NCBI RefSeq assembly: GCF_031628175.1
Contig: NZ_JAVLVT010000004.1
Coordinates: 248,001-312,000 of the forward strand
Length of the DNA stretch: 64,000 nt
Reading direction: 5' to 3'
Origin: Lipingzhangella_A rawalii
Lineage (GTDB): Bacteria; Actinomycetota; Actinomycetes; Streptosporangiales; Streptosporangiaceae
Positions 8,750-17,319 of this stretch are shown in pieces. The notes under the pieces were generated by a model. It was not told the DNA's origin. It did not search any database and saw nothing but the letters and a program-made list of their open reading frames with translations. Positions within the stretch are counted from its first letter, which is position 1; every line of letters begins with the position of its first letter. The translations under genes and the position numbers were made by a program.

Positions 8750-10686
8750 CCACCCCCACGCATGCGCTGCGGCCCGCGGACCTGCTGGACCGGGTGCTGT
8801 CCGGAGAGAGCCCCTCCTTCGCCCTGCTGTATCGGCCGGACTCCAAGCCGGGCAGTACCGCTGTGGAGGTCGTTTCCGGCGAGGTCTGCACCCCGGAACG
8901 CCTGGCCGACCTACCGCTTCCGGAAACCGATACCCCCGAAGGAGCGGAACGGCACGACCTCCTTGCGGTCGTCCCCTACCGCCAGATCGGAGAGCGTGGA
9001 TTTGCCCACGTGGACGACGGAGCTCCGCTGTATGCCCTGAAGGTCAGGGAACAGCAGGAGGTTCCGTGTTCGGACCTGCTGGACCGGGTCCCCGACACCG
9101 GGATCGTGATCTCGCAGGGGTGTTTCGACATTGATGACGCCACCTATGCCGACACCGCGAGCCGGATCATCAGCACCGAGATCGGCCAGGGTGAGGGTGC
9201 CAACTTCGTGTTGAAGCGTTCGTTCCGTGCCCAGATTGATGGCTACGGACCGCAGAGCGCCCTCACTCTGTTCCGGCGGCTGCTGGAACAGGAGTCCGGA
9301 ACCTATTGGACATTCGTGGTGCACACCCCCGAACGCACCTTCGTCGGGGCAACCCCGGAACGGCACGTCAGCCTGCGGGATGGGGTCGCGGTGATGAACC
9401 CCATCAGCGGAACCTACCGCTACCCGCCCTCCGGTCCCGACCTCGACGAGGTCATGGACTTCCTCCAGGACGGCAAGGAGGCCGACGAGCTCTACATGGT
9501 CGTCGACGAGGAGCTCAAGATGATGGCCCGGGTATGCGATTCGGCGCCGCGCGTGGTGGGACCACGCCTAAAGGAGATGGCCCGTCTCGCACACACGGAG
9601 TACATCATCGAGGGCGACACCTCCCGGGATCCACGCGAAATCCTGCGGGAGACCATGTTCGCCCCGACCGTGACCGGAAGCCCCCTGGAAAACGCCGCCC
9701 GGGTCATCGCCCGGCATGAGCCCGAGGGGCGGGGTCACTACAGCGGAGCCCTCACACTGATCGGTCGGGATCCCTCCGGAACGCCCACCCTGGACTCGGC
9801 GATCCTGATCCGTACCGCCGACATCGACCCCGTGGGTCACACCCGCATCAGCGTCGGAGCCACTCTGGTACGCCATTCCCAGCCCGAGTGTGAGGTGGCG
9901 GAAACCCACGCCAAGGCCGCGGGACTGATCAACGCGCTGGAGGCCGATCAACCTCGTGGTCTTGCCGAGCACGGCCAGGTCCAGGAAGCGCTGACTGAAC
10001 GCAACTCCCGAATCTCCGGGTTCTGGCTGGACTCCGCACATGGACCGGCCGACCCCGAGTTGCAGGGTCTGGACGTTCTGGTTATCGATGCCGAGGACAC
10101 CTTCACCGCCATGCTCGCCCACCAGATCCGATCACTGGGACCGTCCGTGGAGGTCCGCCGGTTCGACGAGCCCTGCTTGCTGACCGGGCGTGATCTGGTG
10201 CTACTCGGGCCCGGACCGGGTGACCCCCGGGACGGCACCCACCCCAAGATCGCCAAGCTGCGGTCCGCGGTACGGACCCTGGTAGCCGAGGACCGCCCGT
10301 TCCTCGCTGTCTGTCTCAGCCACCAGATCCTCAGCCGGGAACTGGCGCTCCAGCTCATCCGCAGAGATCTCCCCAACCAAGGCGTCCAACACCAGATCGA
10401 CTTGTTCGGGCATTCGGAGCGGGTCGGCTTCTACAACACCTTCGCCGCCAGCTGCGCCGAGGACAAAGTTGAGGGATTCCGGCCGGAGGCCGGACCTGTC
10501 GAGGTCAGCCGGGATACCGAGACCTGCGAGGTGCACGCGCTACGTGGCCCGAGATTCACATCTCTTCAGTTTCATCCCGAATCGGTACTCACTTGCAACG
10601 GTCCGGCCATCCTCGCCCGCACGATGAAGGATGTGCTGAACCATTCTCCCGCTGGTGGTGCAGTTCCGACTGCGGGGCTGTTCTGA
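8746..10686 (+). CDS. phzE: PhzE-type 2-amino-2-deoxyisochorismate synthase (fused amidotransferase)
   Basis: This 646-residue protein fuses a chorismate-using synthase domain (about 1-430) with a class I glutamine amidotransferase domain (about 465-646). The synthase half carries NPISGTYRYP, DEELKMMARVC and EGDTSRDPREILRETMFAPTVTG, blocks of the anthranilate-synthase/MST family. The amidotransferase half has its nucleophile in VCLSHQIL and the His-Glu pair in QFHPES. The single-chain order and the IGQGEGANFVLKRSF segment match PhzE rather than separate TrpE/TrpG subunits. It should convert chorismate and glutamine to 2-amino-2-deoxyisochorismate for PhzD. It overlaps phzD by four bases and is the last gene of the plus-strand run. 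Confidence 0.93.
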   Translation: MTTPTHALRPADLLDRVLSGESPSFALLYRPDSKPGSTAVEVVSGEVCTPERLADLPLPETDTPEGAERHDLLAVVPYRQIGERGFAHVDDGAPLYALKVREQQEVPCSDLLDRVPDTGIVISQGCFDIDDATYADTASRIISTEIGQGEGANFVLKRSFRAQIDGYGPQSALTLFRRLLEQESGTYWTFVVHTPERTFVGATPERHVSLRDGVAVMNPISGTYRYPPSGPDLDEVMDFLQDGKEADELYMVVDEELKMMARVCDSAPRVVGPRLKEMARLAHTEYIIEGDTSRDPREILRETMFAPTVTGSPLENAARVIARHEPEGRGHYSGALTLIGRDPSGTPTLDSAILIRTADIDPVGHTRISVGATLVRHSQPECEVAETHAKAAGLINALEADQPRGLAEHGQVQEALTERNSRISGFWLDSAHGPADPELQGLDVLVIDAEDTFTAMLAHQIRSLGPSVEVRRFDEPCLLTGRDLVLLGPGPGDPRDGTHPKIAKLRSAVRTLVAEDRPFLAVCLSHQILSRELALQLIRRDLPNQGVQHQIDLFGHSERVGFYNTFAASCAEDKVEGFRPEAGPVEVSRDTETCEVHALRGPRFTSLQFHPESVLTCNGPAILARTMKDVLNHSPAGGAVPTAGLF

Positions 10687-10705
10687 CAGGCCGCGGGGAC
10701 GCAGG

Positions 10706-10759
10706 AAGCCTCCGGTACAGGGGTATTCGACCGGGAAGTCCGGCAACCACCGGAGGCTT
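10706..10759 (+). terminator. Inverted repeat after phzE
   Basis: AAGCCTCCGGT at 10706-10716 and ACCGGAGGCTT at 10749-10759 form a perfect 11-base-pair stem with a 32-base loop, 20 bases after the phzE stop. There is no U-tract, so it may be a structured 3' end rather than a classical terminator. Confidence 0.45.
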
Positions 10760-11368
10760 ACCTGCTCGTCTCCTGCCGCCGTCGACATGTCCAGCCCGTC
10801 CCTGGGATTGCTGGCCGCGCTGATCCCGCAATCGGCCCGGTCCGTAGGCCCCATTGCAACGTTCACGATCCGCCCCGAGATCCCGCTCCTCATCCACGTC
10901 GGACCGTCGAGCGGCCGCGCCGGTCCGATTGCCGCCCGCATCCACGGGAATCAGACCAGTGGCGTCCAGAGCCTAACCATCCCGAGTGGGACGCCTGCTG
11001 TCGACGTCGTGTACCCCCGCACAGAGCGATCCACGTATCCCGGCGAAGCGTGGGCAGACGAATCTCGATCTCCGGCCCGGTGGCGCTTCCCGGACCGGTG
11101 GCATCGGGACCGAACCGGCCCACTCGTGCCATCAGAGTGCCCGCACCATCGCCGGCATGTCACCGCCGCCGGCCCGGGCCCCAGCACTCATCCAGACCAT
11201 CCCCCGGGCAACAGCCCAGCTTCGGAACGGGGACGCTGGCCATCGACCAACCGGAGCGCCGCGGCCCATCGCCGGCACAGATCCCGGGTATCGGGGACGA
11301 CACATGCCGTGCCGCGGGGCCGGCCACAACCGGTCGACGCCGCGCCGGCCCCTCCCGGGAATAACGCG
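10760..11368. other. Long non-coding spacer between phzE and the sugar genes
   Basis: This GC-rich stretch of about 600 bases lies between the convergent ends of phzE (plus) and the 2,3-dehydratase (minus). Open frames exist on both strands, but they are proline- and arginine-rich, lack ribosome sites and show no family motif. I see no gene here, and it may be decayed sequence. Confidence 0.4.
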
Positions 11369-12799
11369 TCACAGCCGCACGGCCCCCATATTGATCAGCG
11401 CCAGGAGGCTCCGCGCCTGAACATTCACATAGTGGCCGTGCCGAAGCAGCGCATTGAGCTGACCCGGTGTAACCCAGCGGTATCCCGGCGGCGGCTCGGT
11501 GGGAACCTGCGTGCCGTCCACATCCATCACCAGGTAGCGACTCTCGGCGTTGAGGAACCGACCACCCTCCTCGGAATGCACGGCCTGGTAGCGGAGGCGT
11601 GCCGGATCGGCGGACAGCACCAGGTCCAAGAAGGGAGGCCGAGCCTCCGCGGGCAGGTGGGCATAATTGTCCGGCGTGTACTGCACGGTGGGTCCGAGCT
11701 CCACGGTGGCGAGGAATCCGCCCTCGACCCGGGCATGGACCAGAAGGTGGGCCACCCCGTCGAACTTTCGGGTAAGGAAGGCAGTGACACCCGTTCCCCG
11801 CGGTTGGATCAGCGGCTGGGACCAGGAGCCGATCTCGCGAGCCCCGGCCAGAACGGATACCGCGACAACATCGAAATAACGGTCATGCTCATGGTGGATC
11901 CGATTTTCCTCCCGGACCCATCCCGGGATGGACGCGAGGGGGACCAACTCGCTGTGGACCTGATGCCGGGAACGTTCCCCGGTAAACCAGGACAGCAGGT
12001 CAACGTCAGAGTGGAGGGCCCGCGGATCAGGGTCGGTTGCCGGGGCACAGGCCAGGACGGTACGGGCATCCATATTGACGGTATTGTCCCGCCGCAGAAG
12101 CCCACCGAGTTGCCCCGGGCTGACCCAGCGGAAATCCTCGTACACGGGGACGTCGACGTCCGCGTCGACCTCAACGATCATGTTGCGGTTGCTCTTGCGG
12201 TAGAACCACGAGCCATGCTCCGACTGCAACACGTCGGCCAGGACCCGGGAGCGTCCCGGATCGACGAAGTAGTCCAGATAGCGCACCGCCCGGCCGCCGT
12301 GCGTTCCGGTGAAGTTGCTTCGCGTTGCCTGGACAGTGGGGGACAACTGAACCAGATTGGGGTTTCCCGGCTCCATCTTCGCCTGCATGAGGAAGTGCAG
12401 AACCCCGTCGAACTCCTTGGCCAGGATCCCCAGGATGCCGACTTCGGGCTGGTTGATGATCGGCTGGGACCACTCCGGCGGTACTGTCGTGTCCGTGGTG
12501 ACGTGCAGCCCCTGCACGCTGAAGAATCGTCCACTTCGGTGGACCAGGTCCCCGCTCTCCGGATGGAACCCCCAGCCCTCCAGCTGGTGGAACGGTACCC
12601 GTTCCACCCGGAACCCACCCGCCTCTCTTCGCTCCGCGAGCCACGTGTGGATGCTGTCGCCAGCCTCCGCACCGGGGTCGGGCACCGCGTCGACGGAGCG
12701 CTGTAGTCGCGCTACCGTGGCCCCCTCTCGCTCCCACCGCGGGACGACCTCCCGAGTAGCCGGAATGTGCCCGGATACGGGTGCGTGCCCTACGCTCAT
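11369..12799 (-). CDS. NDP-hexose 2,3-dehydratase (EvaA/SpnO/TylX family)
   Basis: This 476-residue enzyme should remove the C-2 hydroxyl of TDP-4-keto-6-deoxyglucose, the committing step to 2,6-dideoxysugars. The family is a tandem duplication, and it is visible here: WSQPIINQPEVGILGILAKEF in the first half is echoed by WSQPLIQPRGTGVTAFLTRKF in the second, and FRWVSPGQLGGLL by YRWVTPGQLNALL. Length is normal for the family. I chose the ATG at 12799, directly after GGAGTGGAGG; a GTG at 12820 is also in frame. It lies 30 bases after rmlB on the same strand. Its product is unstable and is normally reduced by a 3-ketoreductase; a candidate lies at 27290-28261. Confidence 0.93.
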   Translation of the reverse strand: MSVGHAPVSGHIPATREVVPRWEREGATVARLQRSVDAVPDPGAEAGDSIHTWLAERREAGGFRVERVPFHQLEGWGFHPESGDLVHRSGRFFSVQGLHVTTDTTVPPEWSQPIINQPEVGILGILAKEFDGVLHFLMQAKMEPGNPNLVQLSPTVQATRSNFTGTHGGRAVRYLDYFVDPGRSRVLADVLQSEHGSWFYRKSNRNMIVEVDADVDVPVYEDFRWVSPGQLGGLLRRDNTVNMDARTVLACAPATDPDPRALHSDVDLLSWFTGERSRHQVHSELVPLASIPGWVREENRIHHEHDRYFDVVAVSVLAGAREIGSWSQPLIQPRGTGVTAFLTRKFDGVAHLLVHARVEGGFLATVELGPTVQYTPDNYAHLPAEARPPFLDLVLSADPARLRYQAVHSEEGGRFLNAESRYLVMDVDGTQVPTEPPPGYRWVTPGQLNALLRHGHYVNVQARSLLALINMGAVRL

Positions 12800-12829
12800 C
12801 GAGCCTCCACTCCTTTCCACCGTTACCGG

Positions 12830-13813
12830 TCAGTCACACGACCGGTCCGACTGACGTAGGGGGCGCCACCAGTCGGGGTTGTCCCGGTACCAGGTGACGG
12901 TCTGGGCTAGCCCGTCCGTGAAGGAGACGAGCGGCTCGTAGCCCAGCTCGGCCCGAATCTTGCTCTCATCGATCGCGTAGCGCCGGTCGTGTCCGGGACG
13001 GTCGGCTACCCACTCGATTGCGGAACGGTCCGCACCGCACAGCTCGAGGAGACGCTCGGTGATCTCGATGTTGGTCAACTCGTTTCCGCCGCCGACGTTG
13101 TACACCTCCCCAGCCACGCCCTTGGTGAGGGCGAGGTGTACCGCACGGCAGTGATCGGCGACGTGCAGCCATTCCCGAACATTGCCGCCGTCTCCGTACA
13201 GGGTCACCTTCTGCCCCTGGAGCAGATCGGTGGTGAAGCGGGGAATCAACTTCTCGGGGTGCTGGTAGGGGCCATAGTTGTTGGAACAGCGGGTGACCAC
13301 GACGTCGAGGCCGTGCGTGCGCGCGTAGGCCCGTGCGAGGAGATCGGCGGAGGCTTTGGACGCGGCGTAGGGCGAGTTGGGCACCAGGGGCTCGTTCTCG
13401 TCCCACGCGCCGGTCGCCACCGAGCCATAGACCTCGTCGGTGGAGACGTGGACGACACGTCCCACCCCACTGCGCAGGGCCTCCTCCATCAGGTTCTGGG
13501 TTCCCAGCACGTTGGTTCGGACGAATTCAGCCGCCCCGGTGATGGAGCGGTCCACGTGACTCTCCGCAGCGAAATGCACCACGGCGTCGTGGCCGGGGAG
13601 TAACTCGGCCAGCAGCCCCGAATCGCAGACATCACCCTGGATGAACTGCAACCGGGTGTCTTCTGCCGGCAGGTTGGCCCGATTTCCGGCATAGGTGAGC
13701 CGGTCCAGGACCGTGACGTACGCCCCTTCCACCCCCACATACTCATCGGCGAGGAGAGACCGCACATAGTGCGATCCGATGAAACCCGCTCCTCCGGTGA
13801 CCAAGATCCTCAT
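12830..13813 (-). CDS. rmlB: dTDP-glucose 4,6-dehydratase
   Basis: The 327-residue enzyme converts dTDP-glucose to dTDP-4-keto-6-deoxyglucose. It is an extended short-chain dehydrogenase: GGAGFIG at residues 7-13 binds NAD, STDEVYG holds Thr125, Asp126 and Glu127, and YAASK provides Tyr149 and Lys153. The TDE triad is diagnostic for RmlB. The ATG at 13813 follows GAGGAGG with good spacing; longer upstream residues are unlike the family. It heads a two-gene minus-strand unit with the 2,3-dehydratase and is divergent from rmlA, so both first steps of the sugar pathway start from the 13814-14391 region. Confidence 0.96.
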   Translation of the reverse strand: MRILVTGGAGFIGSHYVRSLLADEYVGVEGAYVTVLDRLTYAGNRANLPAEDTRLQFIQGDVCDSGLLAELLPGHDAVVHFAAESHVDRSITGAAEFVRTNVLGTQNLMEEALRSGVGRVVHVSTDEVYGSVATGAWDENEPLVPNSPYAASKASADLLARAYARTHGLDVVVTRCSNNYGPYQHPEKLIPRFTTDLLQGQKVTLYGDGGNVREWLHVADHCRAVHLALTKGVAGEVYNVGGGNELTNIEITERLLELCGADRSAIEWVADRPGHDRRYAIDESKIRAELGYEPLVSFTDGLAQTVTWYRDNPDWWRPLRQSDRSCD

Positions 13814-14391
13814 TGTGTAACCTCCTCTACTCCCGCACTTCGGGAATCCAGAGTGAATACGCGTCCTCGCGGCCCAGGCACCATCGACCCCCGAACCGAA
13901 AACTCTCTTCCGGCCAGTCGCCCGCGAGTTTCCGAATCCGAAACCTTTCTCCGAGAGGAAGCGGCAACTCTCCCGGGGCACTCATGGAACTCGGACAACA
14001 TCGGACTTCCCCGAAGAGAACGCTCCAACCCAACGAGCATCCCCGACCGAGAACGTAAATCCATTGTCACCCGACATCCGAACACAGAAAACATACAGAG
14101 ATCTTTTGTGTCAGGTCCGCTATAACTCAGATTCACCTGTTGACGACGACCGAACTCCATGCAAAACTTCCAGCCAGTTCCGCTTGATCACCCAACAGCT
14201 CCAGAACATGAGGCCGGAATCTATCCTCGTCCACGTGCGGAGCGCAGGTCCGTCAAGTCCGAACTCGCAGAGGCCGAAGACCCGCCCGATGTCACCACGC
14301 GCACGACCGGGACACCGGAAACTCCTACTGCACTACAGGACAAGAGCACCATACACAGAATATGCCCCGGCGACATTTCGGAGGTGACTCC
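13814..14391. promoter_or_regulatory. Divergent promoter region between rmlB and rmlA
   Basis: This 578-base stretch lies between the divergent rmlB and rmlA starts. Its middle third (about 14050-14180) is A/T-rich and the most promoter-like part, with TTGACG at 14139. GGAGG before 14392 serves rmlA. A 78-codon frame at 14159-14395 ends by overlapping the rmlA start, but it has no ribosome site and poor codon bias, so I do not call it. Confidence 0.4.
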
Positions 14392-15423
14392 ATGAAAGGA
14401 ATAATTCTTGCCGGTGGAAGCGGAACGAGACTCAACCCGATTACCAAGGGAGTCTCCAAGCAGCTACTGCCGGTCTACAACAAACCGATGATCTACTACC
14501 CGCTGTCCGTGCTCATGCTCAGCGGAATCACGGACATCCTCCTCATCTCCACCCCAGACGACCTGCCAGGATTTCGGCGCCTCCTCGGAGACGGATCCCA
14601 GATCGGGCTGAAGATCGACTATGCCACCCAGGAGGAGCCACGCGGCCTTGCCGACGCCTTCCGGATCGGCGCTGATCACGTCGGCGCGGACTCGGTGGCC
14701 CTGGTTCTGGGGGACAACATCTTTCATGGTCCGGGCCTGTCCTCGCTGCTGACCCAACACGCGCGCACCCTCCAGGGCTGCACTCTGTTCGGCTACCCCG
14801 TCTCCGATCCCGAACGCTACGGCGTTGGTGAGGCCGACGCCTCCGGCCGGCTGATCTCCCTGGAGGAGAAGCCACGCAACCCCCGTTCCAATCGCGCCGT
14901 GACCGGGCTCTACTTCTACGACAACGAGGTCGTGGATATCGCCAAGGGGCTGCGGCCTTCGGCTCGTGGTGAGCTTGAGATCACCGACGTGAACCGCGTG
15001 TACCTGGAACGCCAACAGGCTCGACTCGTGGACTTCGGCCGTGGCTTCGCCTGGTTGGACACCGGAACGCACGATTCCCTGGTGCAAGCCAGCGAGTTCG
15101 TGCAGATCCTCGAACAGCGCCAGGGGGTCAGCATTGCCTGCATCGAAGAGGTCGCACTGCGGATGGGCTTCATCGATGCGGAAAGCTGCTACCGACTAGG
15201 GGAACAGCAGGCCAAGTCCACCTACGGACAGTACGTCATGGACGTGGCCGCAGCCACCGCCGAGGAAGCCGCCTCCGGCTTCGCACGCGAAGCCGAGCTG
15301 AGCCCTCCGTTCCGCAACGCTGGTCCCGCCGCGGTGGCAACACCGGATCAGCAGAACCTCGAATCGATTGCGACAGCAAGGAGCCTACCGTGGCAGACAC
15401 CGGCAGTTACGAGCTTGGTCTGA
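14392..15423 (+). CDS. rmlA: Glucose-1-phosphate thymidylyltransferase
   Basis: This 343-residue enzyme makes dTDP-glucose from glucose 1-phosphate and dTTP. The nucleotide-binding block LAGGSGTRLNPITKGVSKQL and the following LPVYNKPMIYYPLS are diagnostic, as are VLGDNIFHG and the FAWLDTGTHDSL segment. After the usual end near residue 290 there is an extension of about 50 residues rich in alanine and proline with no recognisable motif. GGAGG precedes the ATG by seven bases. The next gene starts 34 bases inside its 3' end. Confidence 0.95.
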   Translation: MKGIILAGGSGTRLNPITKGVSKQLLPVYNKPMIYYPLSVLMLSGITDILLISTPDDLPGFRRLLGDGSQIGLKIDYATQEEPRGLADAFRIGADHVGADSVALVLGDNIFHGPGLSSLLTQHARTLQGCTLFGYPVSDPERYGVGEADASGRLISLEEKPRNPRSNRAVTGLYFYDNEVVDIAKGLRPSARGELEITDVNRVYLERQQARLVDFGRGFAWLDTGTHDSLVQASEFVQILEQRQGVSIACIEEVALRMGFIDAESCYRLGEQQAKSTYGQYVMDVAAATAEEAASGFAREAELSPPFRNAGPAAVATPDQQNLESIATARSLPWQTPAVTSLV

Positions 15424-16124
15424 GCGAAACGCAGTGCCATGCCGCAGAGACGGAGTCAGCTGGCCCACAGGAGTTCGAGCTACTCGGGCTGCGCTGGGAA
15501 CTGCTTCCCGGGGTCTTCGCTCCGTTCCACTCCCGCTCCACCGAGTCCTACACCTCCTGGCTCCCCCTCCACAGTGGGGACTCGTTCCTGGAGATGGGCT
15601 GCGGCGCGGGAGTGACAGCCGTCTACGCGGCACTGGCGCATGGTCACCGCACGACCGCCCTGGACGTCAGCGCGGCCGCGGTGGAAAACACCCAGGTCAA
15701 CGCCGCTCGCCACGGTGTCCCCGACCGTGTCGACGCCCGGCAGAGCGACATGTTCGACGCCCTGGATCCCCAGGAGCGGTTCGACATCATCTTCTGGAAC
15801 TCCAGCGCGATCCCCGCCCCCGCCTCCTTCACCTACACCCGGGACATCGAATGGTCCATCTTCGACCGGGACTACGAATCGCACCGACGCTACCTACAGG
15901 AAGGGCCACGCTATCTGACCGAACGCGGGCGCCTGTTCCTCGGTTTCAACACCAATGGCGACGTGGAGCGCCTCCAGGAGCTCGCGGCCGAATCCGGGCT
16001 ACACCTGCGCGAAATTCAGAGCAGGACCACCACCTATGACGGGCAGACCACGGCGCGCTTCATGCTGTTGGAACTCCTGCCCGCCCGGACCACCGCCGCT
16101 CCCGTACCAGAGACCCTGCGGTAA
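15390..16124 (+). CDS. Class I SAM-dependent methyltransferase (PrmC/HemK-like)
   Basis: The 244-residue protein has a Rossmann methyltransferase core. FLEMGCGAGVTAVYAALAHG is the SAM-binding motif I, followed by an acidic motif II (ALDVSAAAVENTQVNAARHG). The PrmC-type NPPY position reads WNSSAIP here, so the glutamine-methylating motif is not conserved and the acceptor is probably different. It begins at a GTG preceded by AAGGAG and overlaps the rmlA 3' end by 34 bases, which suggests co-expression. It could methylate a hydroxyl, nitrogen or carbon of a sugar or of the aromatic unit; nothing in the sequence decides which. Confidence 0.85.
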   Translation: MADTGSYELGLSETQCHAAETESAGPQEFELLGLRWELLPGVFAPFHSRSTESYTSWLPLHSGDSFLEMGCGAGVTAVYAALAHGHRTTALDVSAAAVENTQVNAARHGVPDRVDARQSDMFDALDPQERFDIIFWNSSAIPAPASFTYTRDIEWSIFDRDYESHRRYLQEGPRYLTERGRLFLGFNTNGDVERLQELAAESGLHLREIQSRTTTYDGQTTARFMLLELLPARTTAAPVPETLR

Positions 16125-16390
16125 GCACCCGGCCCCTGCTCCGCGGCACGGCGACGAGCGCCAATTGGGTCGGGTCGCCGCACAGGTGACCGCCCTCCCC
16201 GGTCGGGGCGTTCGCAGCAGGAACGCCCCGCGGGGAGCCAGCGTTGGCTACCGACCACCCGAGACGACCTGACAAGCCATCGATTCCGGCGTTGCCCCCC
16301 GCTCCAGTGGCGGACATGCTCGGACACATCCCTCAACGCCCGTGCACCCGCACCAACCGGTGCGGGCTGCCCCGACCGGAGGAGACCACG

Positions 16391-16690
16391 ATGATCCGAC
16401 CCTCGAGTACGCCACCACCCGATCTGGCGCGACGCCACACGTGTGGATACGCCCAGACTTGGTTCCTCGCCCCGGGCCGTCAGGTACGGAATGCGGCGCT
16501 CTGGCCCCAGTCCCGAACCGTCGCAGTCCCCGTACGCCGACACGCCAAGCACCACTGCGACACCGGCCGCCTCCCCACCCGGCAACGAGTCCGGCACGGA
16601 CAGGGGCCTGCCATTGGTCGTTCCGCGGCGGCCCAAGTCAACACCGCCGAGGCCGGACTGTTCGTGGACATCCACACAGGAGAAGGGTGA
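16391..16690 (+). CDS. Small hypothetical frame coupled to the epimerase (doubtful)
   Basis: A 99-codon frame starts at an ATG preceded by a strong GGAGGAG, and its TGA overlaps a GTG at 16687 that is in frame with the epimerase gene. The peptide is rich in arginine and histidine, matches no family I know, and its third-position GC is lower than in neighbouring genes. The ribosome site and the overlap favour a real small gene or an upstream coupling frame; the composition argues against. The flanking 16125-16390 holds no gene that I can see. Confidence 0.25.
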   Translation: MIRPSSTPPPDLARRHTCGYAQTWFLAPGRQVRNAALWPQSRTVAVPVRRHAKHHCDTGRLPTRQRVRHGQGPAIGRSAAAQVNTAEAGLFVDIHTGEG

Positions 16691-16698
16691 ACCCTGGC

Positions 16699-17319
16699 AT
16701 GGAGGCACACCAACTCGGAATTAACGGGGCGTACGCTTTCACCTCGCGTGTCTTTTCCGATACGCGAGGCATGTTCGTCTCCCCGTTCCAAGAGAGCGTG
16801 TTTACTGAGGCCACCGGCCATCGATTGTTTGCCGTCGCGCAGACCAGCTACAGCGTCTCCCGTCGGGGTGTGGTCCGCGGTGTGCACTACACCGCTACCC
16901 CGCCTGGAGGCGCGAAGTACGTGTACTGCCCGCAGGGCCGAGCCCTGGACTTCGTGGTCGACCTACGGGTTGACTCCCCCACATTCGGACGCTGGGAAAG
17001 CCTCGTCCTGGACCAGTACGAAGCGCGTGCCGTGTACTTCCCGATCGGGCTCGGTCACCTGTTCGTGGCCCTGGAGGAGGACACCGTCATGTCCTACATC
17101 CTCTCCACCGAGTACGTGGCGGAGAACGAGCTAGCCATCTCCCCGTCCGACCCTGACCTTGCACTGCCAATCCCCGAAGACATCATGCCCGTGCTCTCCC
17201 AACGCGACCGAGCAGCACCCACACTGGCCGAAGCCCGTGCGGCGGGGACCCTCCCGGACTACGACAGGTCGATGGAGCTGGAGCGGGCCCTGCACTGGGG
17301 GCCGACAACACCACAGTGA
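16699..17319 (+). CDS. rmlC: dTDP-4-keto-6-deoxyhexose 3,5-epimerase (RmlC family)
   Basis: This 206-residue cupin epimerase inverts C-5, and often C-3, of dTDP-4-ketohexoses. The catalytic histidine lies in RRGVVRGVHYT. The lysine and strand following it (PPGGAKYVYC), then GRALDFVVDLRV with the PTFGRW turn, and the GLGHLFVALEEDTVMSY segment are typical of RmlC and the sugar-cluster 5-epimerases. The ATG at 16699 begins MEAHQLGINGAY, the usual family start; a GTG at 16687 is also possible and would couple to the small upstream frame. It implies that one sugar in the pathway is an L-sugar. Confidence 0.92.
   Translation: MEAHQLGINGAYAFTSRVFSDTRGMFVSPFQESVFTEATGHRLFAVAQTSYSVSRRGVVRGVHYTATPPGGAKYVYCPQGRALDFVVDLRVDSPTFGRWESLVLDQYEARAVYFPIGLGHLFVALEEDTVMSYILSTEYVAENELAISPSDPDLALPIPEDIMPVLSQRDRAAPTLAEARAAGTLPDYDRSMELERALHWGPTTPQ

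Noticed and set aside
8746..10686. Anthranilate synthase for tryptophan
   Set aside because: The single-chain synthase-amidotransferase coupled to a PhzD-type isochorismatase points to 2-amino-2-deoxyisochorismate rather than anthranilate.
5979..10686. Phenazine cluster
   Set aside because: phzA/B, phzF and phzG are absent, and an EntA-like dehydrogenase is present instead.
10655..12706. 683-codon plus-strand frame over the 2,3-dehydratase
   Set aside because: It is antisense to a gene with clear family repeats and has no domain of its own.
14159..14395. 78-codon frame overlapping the rmlA start
   Set aside because: No ribosome site and low third-position GC; the overlap with rmlA is probably chance.
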